Origin: an uncultured Eubacteriales bacterium
Lineage (GTDB): Bacteria > Bacillota > Clostridia > Oscillospirales > CAG-272
Assembly (NCBI GenBank): GCA_934462825.1
Contig: CAKSIP010000023.1
Coordinates: 1-27,361 of the forward strand
Reading direction: 5' to 3'
Length of the DNA: 27,361 nucleotides
Part shown: positions 23,801-27,361 of the stretch, in pieces
Position numbering within the stretch: position 1 is the first letter of the stretch
Layout of the letters: each line of letters opens with the position of its first letter
Made by a program: the position numbers and the translations under genes
The notes under the pieces: model-generated
The model's database searches: none
The model's input: only the letters and a program-made list of their open reading frames with translations
What the model was told of the DNA's origin: nothing

Positions 23801-24938
23801 AAGAGGCTATACTATAAAAAATATCTTCAATTTGCGAGGGAGTTTTGAAATTCAAACTGCGATGCGGTCTTCGGTTGTTATAATAATCGATGTATTTCTC
23901 TACTTCTGACTCCAATTCATCTATGTTGGAATATTCCTGACGATATAATGCCTCATATTTCATTCTTGCAAAGAACGATTCGCAAACTGGATTTTGCGTA
24001 GGCGAGCCGAGAGCAGAAAAGGATTGTAAAACATGTAACTCTGACAAGTATGTTCGGAATGCCAACGCTGTGTACTGTACGCCTTGGTCTGTATGAAAAA
24101 TAAGCTTGTCTGTTGTATGCCTTGATTGGTATGCAAGAGCAAAAGCTTTTAGAGACAGCATTGTGTCAATTGTTTTAGAAACAGCGGTTGCAAGGACCTT
24201 ATGGGAATATAAATCAATTACCGCGCAAACAAAGTGAGGCTCATCGCCTACTCTCACATAAGTAATATCACTTGCCCATACCGTATTCGGTGAGGTAATA
24301 CCATCCAAACCAAACAACCGGTTGGGACGGTTCTTTCTTTTTATCGGAGTTGTATGTGCCTTCAATTCCCTTGGCTTTTGAATAATCAATCCCATTTCCT
24401 TCATCAGACGACTAATCCGCGCTTCAGAAACAAACACACCTCTTTGTTCAAGGAGATATTTGATCGGCTTTTTCCCCAATCGATATTCGCTTTCGGTGAA
24501 AATCTCTTGGATAATTGGCTTTAAATTTTCGTCATTTTTCTCATAAACAGTTTTCGAGCGTTCTGCTCTTTTTCTGTTGTAATATGTGCCTCGCGGTATT
24601 CCAAACGCCTCTGACAAAACGTGAATTGAATACTTATCTCGCAAACTATCAATTGCTTTGACCTTATCTTCTGTGGATGAGACCGGCGTACACAATGTAA
24701 GTCGTTGCACTTCCAAAATCTGCTCCAGCTTCTTTGCATGACTTTGTAAACGATTCAGCGTCATAGCTTTAGCGGCATGAGACAAATCAAAAAGCCCTTT
24801 ATGATACTGCTGCTTCCAAGCAAACAGCGTGCTCTCAGGAACATGGAACTCTTGCAGTGTTTCCTTTACCGTATGGTGATCCAGATAGAATTTTACGACT
24901 TGTTTCTTGAATTCCATGGTGTACTTTTGATTTGACAT
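23799..24938 (-). CDS. IS3-family transposase, OrfA and OrfB in one frame
   Basis: A 379-residue DDE transposase. An N-terminal helix-turn-helix (about 1-60: KYTMEFKKQVVKFYLDHHTVKETLQEF then VPESTLFAWKQQY) is followed by a leucine-rich linker, the HTH_21-like segment (LSEAFGIPRGTYYNRKR) and the rve integrase core. Catalytic residues appear as Asp in WASDITYVRVGD, Asp in FHTDQGVQY and Glu in PVCESFFARMK. The family C-terminal IDYYNNRRPHRSLNFKTPSQ block is complete. Most IS3 elements need a -1 frameshift between two genes; here both parts lie in one uninterrupted frame. The gene seems intact, so the element may be active. Confidence 0.93.
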   Translation of the reverse strand: MSNQKYTMEFKKQVVKFYLDHHTVKETLQEFHVPESTLFAWKQQYHKGLFDLSHAAKAMTLNRLQSHAKKLEQILEVQRLTLCTPVSSTEDKVKAIDSLRDKYSIHVLSEAFGIPRGTYYNRKRAERSKTVYEKNDENLKPIIQEIFTESEYRLGKKPIKYLLEQRGVFVSEARISRLMKEMGLIIQKPRELKAHTTPIKRKNRPNRLFGLDGITSPNTVWASDITYVRVGDEPHFVCAVIDLYSHKVLATAVSKTIDTMLSLKAFALAYQSRHTTDKLIFHTDQGVQYTALAFRTYLSELHVLQSFSALGSPTQNPVCESFFARMKYEALYRQEYSNIDELESEVEKYIDYYNNRRPHRSLNFKTPSQIEDIFYSIAS

Positions 24939-25081
24939 TTTATTGCCTCCTGCTGAACAGCTAAATTATTACATCATTATACACCCAATTTATGAACTCC
25001 ACTATATTTTTGGAGAAAAATAAGAGTTAATCAAGCAAGTTCTCGCTTTTGACGGCGAGGGCAATTTACAACGGATGCCTT

Positions 25082-25097
25082 GATGTTGTACAACATC
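25082..25097. promoter_or_regulatory. 16-bp perfect palindrome, candidate operator
   Basis: GATGTTGTACAACATC is a perfect inverted repeat lying 11 bp upstream of the -35 hexamer of the HipA-like gene. The position and symmetry suit a dimeric DNA-binding regulator, perhaps an autoregulator. No regulator gene is seen nearby unless the N-terminal domain of the kinase binds DNA. Confidence 0.5.
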
Positions 25098-25108
25098 TTC
25101 AAAAGCGC

Positions 25109-25137
25109 TTGACAAGGGGGTTAATTTGGGGTATAAT
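25109..25137 (+). promoter_or_regulatory. Perfect consensus promoter of the HipA-like gene
   Basis: TTGACA (25109-25114), a 17-bp spacer and TATAAT (25132-25137). It lies 36 bp before the ATG at 25174, which has an AAGGGGG ribosome site. A promoter this strong on a kinase gene suggests repression is needed. Confidence 0.85.
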
Positions 25138-25173
25138 ATATAGTAGAATACTGTAGATAAGGGGGATACTATC

Positions 25174-26688
25174 ATGGCTACGAATGAAACGCTTGAAAAG
25201 CTTGCCGAATTGACGGCAAGGATCAAGGAACTCCCAAAAGGTTATATATCAAAAAAGACGATAGGCGGTAAGATATATTACTACCACCAGTGGTCGGAAA
25301 GCGGAAGCAAGCAGAGCCGATACATCAAGGACGATGAGGTCGAGCCGCTTGCCAAATTGATCGACGAAAGAAAAGAATTACAGACGCAGGTCAGCGCCTT
25401 GAAAAAGGCCTCAACAAAGAAAACCAAAAGAAACGAGGTGAACGTAATGAAATGTATTTTGATGCACAAGAGAACGCAGGTTGCTTCGATAGAGCTTGAT
25501 GACGCAACCGGTTTTATTCAGAAGATCGGTGAGATATATGCACCGGAACATTTGCCCGTCGGTATTCATGTCAGACACGGAGTAGCTGATCGAACAGAAC
25601 TCAATCAGTGGTGGACAGATAGATCGATTCCTGCCAGCCGAAGCGGAATCCGCGAGGCTCTCGAAATACTCGAAATCGCAAACACAAAGCTTTTGCTTCT
25701 TCGTTGCTACGGTTTGAGCTTGTCAGACCAATATTGGATCAAGCCCGACGGAAGTGACTTGACTTGGGAAGACGTTAACTTCTTTGATAATTCGTTCTCC
25801 GACGATATCGGTGACGTTCTGTTCGGCGCTCCCAAGAAAGATAATGCACTGAATTTCTCATCTCCCGACAATACTTCGGATGGCTTCTTAAAAAAGCGTT
25901 GGAAGATCATAGACGGAAAGCGTTGCTTAATCAAAGGTGGCTCCAATCCGTTCCGTCAGCAACCGTTCAATGAAGTCATTGCAACAAAGATTATGGAACG
26001 GCTTGATATTCCACACGTACCATACACGCTTGTTTGGAACAAAGAAGCACCTTACTCGGTATGTGAAGACTTTGTGGATGAAAATACGGAGCTGATTCCT
26101 GCATGGCGCGTTATGATGACACAAAAGAAAAATAACAGCACGTCGGTTTATCAACACTTCGTCAATTGCTGTGGAGCACTGGGTGTAGCGGATGTTGTTC
26201 CATTCCTTGACCGCATGATTACGCTTGACTATATCATTGCGAACGAAGACAGACACTTCAATAACTTCGGCTTGATCAGAAATGCCGAAACGCTTGAATG
26301 GATTGGTATGGCGCCCATCTACGACAGCGGTTCATCCTTGGGATATGATAAGCTGCCTGGACAGATGAAATCCGAAAAGGATGTGGGGTGCAAGCCGTTC
26401 AAGAATCACCACATTGAGCAGCTGCAATTGGTTCAGTCCTTTGAATGGCTCGATCTCTCAAAGCTGGATGATGTCGAAGATATTATTAGAGAAACGCTTG
26501 CCTTGGATACGGATGAAAATTATATCGACGAGTATCGTATCAACGCCGTAGTAAATGCGGTTAAGCGCAGACTCCAAAACTTAGAACAAGTGATCAGGGA
26601 GCGTCAAAGGAATGTCTTTGTTCATAATAACACTTCTACGGAAGACGACGTTGAGAAAAATATTGCCGAGGATTATTCTGCCAAATGA
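25174..26688 (+). CDS. HipA-like kinase with an extra N-terminal domain
   Basis: A 504-residue protein. The C-terminal half (about 250-470) has the HipA/phosphatidylinositol-kinase-like fold signature: a candidate ATP-binding Lys in KRCLIKGG, a Glu in PFNEVIATKI, the catalytic loop ANEDRHFNNFGLI with Asp359-Arg360-His361 and Asn364, and the metal-binding DSGSS starting at Asp384. HipA-type kinases of toxin-antitoxin pairs phosphorylate tRNA synthetases or other targets and halt growth. Residues about 1-91 form a separate module (PKGYISKKTIGGKIYYYHQW, then a charged helix) resembling a short domain found alone or fused in Firmicutes, possibly DUF6788; I am not certain of the name. No HipB-like antitoxin gene lies beside it. 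A good internal ribosome site (GAGGTG at 25435-25440) precedes Met92 at 25447, so the kinase part may also be made alone. Regulatory non-toxin kinase roles are equally open. Confidence 0.75.
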   Translation: MATNETLEKLAELTARIKELPKGYISKKTIGGKIYYYHQWSESGSKQSRYIKDDEVEPLAKLIDERKELQTQVSALKKASTKKTKRNEVNVMKCILMHKRTQVASIELDDATGFIQKIGEIYAPEHLPVGIHVRHGVADRTELNQWWTDRSIPASRSGIREALEILEIANTKLLLLRCYGLSLSDQYWIKPDGSDLTWEDVNFFDNSFSDDIGDVLFGAPKKDNALNFSSPDNTSDGFLKKRWKIIDGKRCLIKGGSNPFRQQPFNEVIATKIMERLDIPHVPYTLVWNKEAPYSVCEDFVDENTELIPAWRVMMTQKKNNSTSVYQHFVNCCGALGVADVVPFLDRMITLDYIIANEDRHFNNFGLIRNAETLEWIGMAPIYDSGSSLGYDKLPGQMKSEKDVGCKPFKNHHIEQLQLVQSFEWLDLSKLDDVEDIIRETLALDTDENYIDEYRINAVVNAVKRRLQNLEQVIRERQRNVFVHNNTSTEDDVEKNIAEDYSAK

Positions 26689-26737
26689 CACTGAATCAAT
26701 TCTGCTCCCAATCTTATACCCAAAAGGAGTTTAGCAC

Positions 26738-27361
26738 ATGGCATATAACTTTCAAAAACAAATAGACTTTCTCCTTGAATGAGCTTGTCCAAGTATAAGG
26801 TACTTGGTTCACCGTGATATGCTTGGCACTCCCGTGGATGAGCCGTTTATGGTTGCGCTCCAAAATAAGATATTGGCACAATCCAACACGCAAAAGCATT
26901 TGTACGCACAGCATCCCGATGGATGGTTCGGTCACGAACTTCACGGTATTGACGGTATGGATTGTCACATCGGTGGACTATTGAATTTAGGTGTTGAAGT
27001 GAGTCATCCTGCGATTCAAAAAGCGGTCACGGCGTTACTTACACCCGAAATTGCATCGACACACAAGAATTGGTTTCGCGGCGGTGCGGCTTTGGGTGCC
27101 GAGGGACGCGGTGGCGATCGTGCCATCGTTGCCAACATTCTCGCTATGACAAAAGCTCCCGAAGATATTCCCGTTTATGCGGAATAACTTGCGCGTGCCT
27201 TCGAACATCTGTCAGCAGCTTTAACGTATGACTCTATTGACGATTTCTCTATCAAGGGTAAGAACGAACGTTACTACAAGCCCCACGCAAATGCTCATGT
27301 ACGGTAAGGAAGCAAGCAACCGAAAACAAGAGATAGACCGCCAGCACTACACTATTCCGAA
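26738..27361 (+). pseudogene. Decayed gene of terpene-cyclase/prenyltransferase-like toroid type
   Basis: A good ribosome site (AAAAGGAG) and ATG at 26738 open a frame that reads 14 codons, meets TGA at 26780-26782, and continues in the same frame for 134 codons to TAA at 27185-27187, then beyond it as LARAFEHLSAALTYDS and DDFSIKGKNERYYKPHA. After about 27285 the frame appears to shift: MYGKEASNRKQEIDR is legible in another frame. The readable parts (YLVHRDMLGTPVDEPF, PDGWFGHELHG and IGGLLNLGVEVSHPAIQ) have the aromatic Gly-rich repeat style of alpha/alpha-toroid proteins, an uncertain match. The TAA could come from one change of GAA (Glu-Glu-Leu expected). The gene is cut by the window edge. 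It starts 49 bp after the kinase gene and may be its former operon partner. Confidence 0.65.

Larger units (their letters stand above)
23714..25001 (-). mobile_element. IS3-family insertion sequence (about 1288 bp)
   Basis: A single transposase gene on minus, flanked by imperfect terminal inverted repeats. The left end begins TGGAGTTTTCAATTTTCACC at 23714; the right end, read on minus from 25001, begins TGGAGTTCATAAATTGGGTG. The first seven bases are identical and the ends have the TG...CA form usual for IS3. I see no matching 3-4 bp target duplication (AAT on the left, CTA on the right), so the exact edges could be off by a few bases or the copy may have been rearranged. Inserted 34 bp downstream of tRNA-Gln. 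Confidence 0.65.

Noticed and set aside
26738..27187. In-frame TGA at 26780 as selenocysteine or recoded stop
   Set aside because: No downstream SECIS-like hairpin is evident, other genes here end in TGA (rimO, SDR-type genes nearby use normal stops), and a second in-frame TAA plus a probable frame shift fit simple decay.
1..27361. CRISPR array or phage gene cluster
   Set aside because: No regularly spaced identical repeats with unique spacers and no structural phage genes are seen.

Overview
The window looks like chromosomal DNA of an uncultured Gram-positive Firmicute of the class Clostridia, probably a gut lineage. The signs are SmpB next to a one-piece tmRNA, sigma-A-type promoters (TTGACA/TATAAT), strong AAGGAGG-type ribosome sites, lipoproteins with Ser/Thr/Pro-rich linkers, and a Firmicute-style set of housekeeping genes. 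This placement rests on gene style, not on a marker-gene comparison.

Layout. 1-1.6 kb: a lipoprotein sugar-binding protein of an ABC importer, closed by a hairpin. 1.7-3.05 kb: smpB and ssrA (tmRNA, 369 nt), followed by an unusual tandem 78-bp duplication and a terminator. 3.1-9.9 kb: a same-strand cluster of a GH20 beta-N-acetylhexosaminidase, a CotH-kinase lipoprotein with two InlB-like repeats, a Gfo/Idh/MocA oxidoreductase and a transglutaminase-fold protein. 10.0-11.2 kb: class II fructose-bisphosphate aldolase with its own promoter and terminator. 11.2-11.6 kb: a gene-free convergent region with a dense cluster of DnaA-box-like 9-mers. 11.6-14.3 kb (minus): a PMCA-type Ca2+ P-type ATPase. 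14.4-18.6 kb (plus): rimO, pgsA, ATP-type 6-phosphofructokinase and a short-chain dehydrogenase. 18.7-21.4 kb (minus): a tightly packed unit of a small Lys/Glu-rich protein, a LysR regulator and a MATE efflux pump. It diverges from a second LysR regulator at 21.5-22.4 kb. 22.5-23.3 kb (minus): a PHP-family histidinol-phosphatase-like protein. 23.6 kb: tRNA-Gln(UUG).

The right end is accessory DNA. An IS3-family element (about 23714-25001) sits 34 bp downstream of tRNA-Gln. Beyond it, DNA that looks more AT-rich carries a HipA-like kinase with an extra N-terminal domain, under a perfect consensus promoter with a 16-bp palindrome just upstream. Next comes a decayed gene with two in-frame stops, running towards the window edge.

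The most interesting items are the HipA-like kinase with its own N-terminal module and palindromic operator candidate, the DnaA-box cluster in a convergent intergenic region away from dnaA, the duplication abutting the tmRNA 3' end, the divergent LysR/LysR-MATE locus, and the GH20-CotH cluster.
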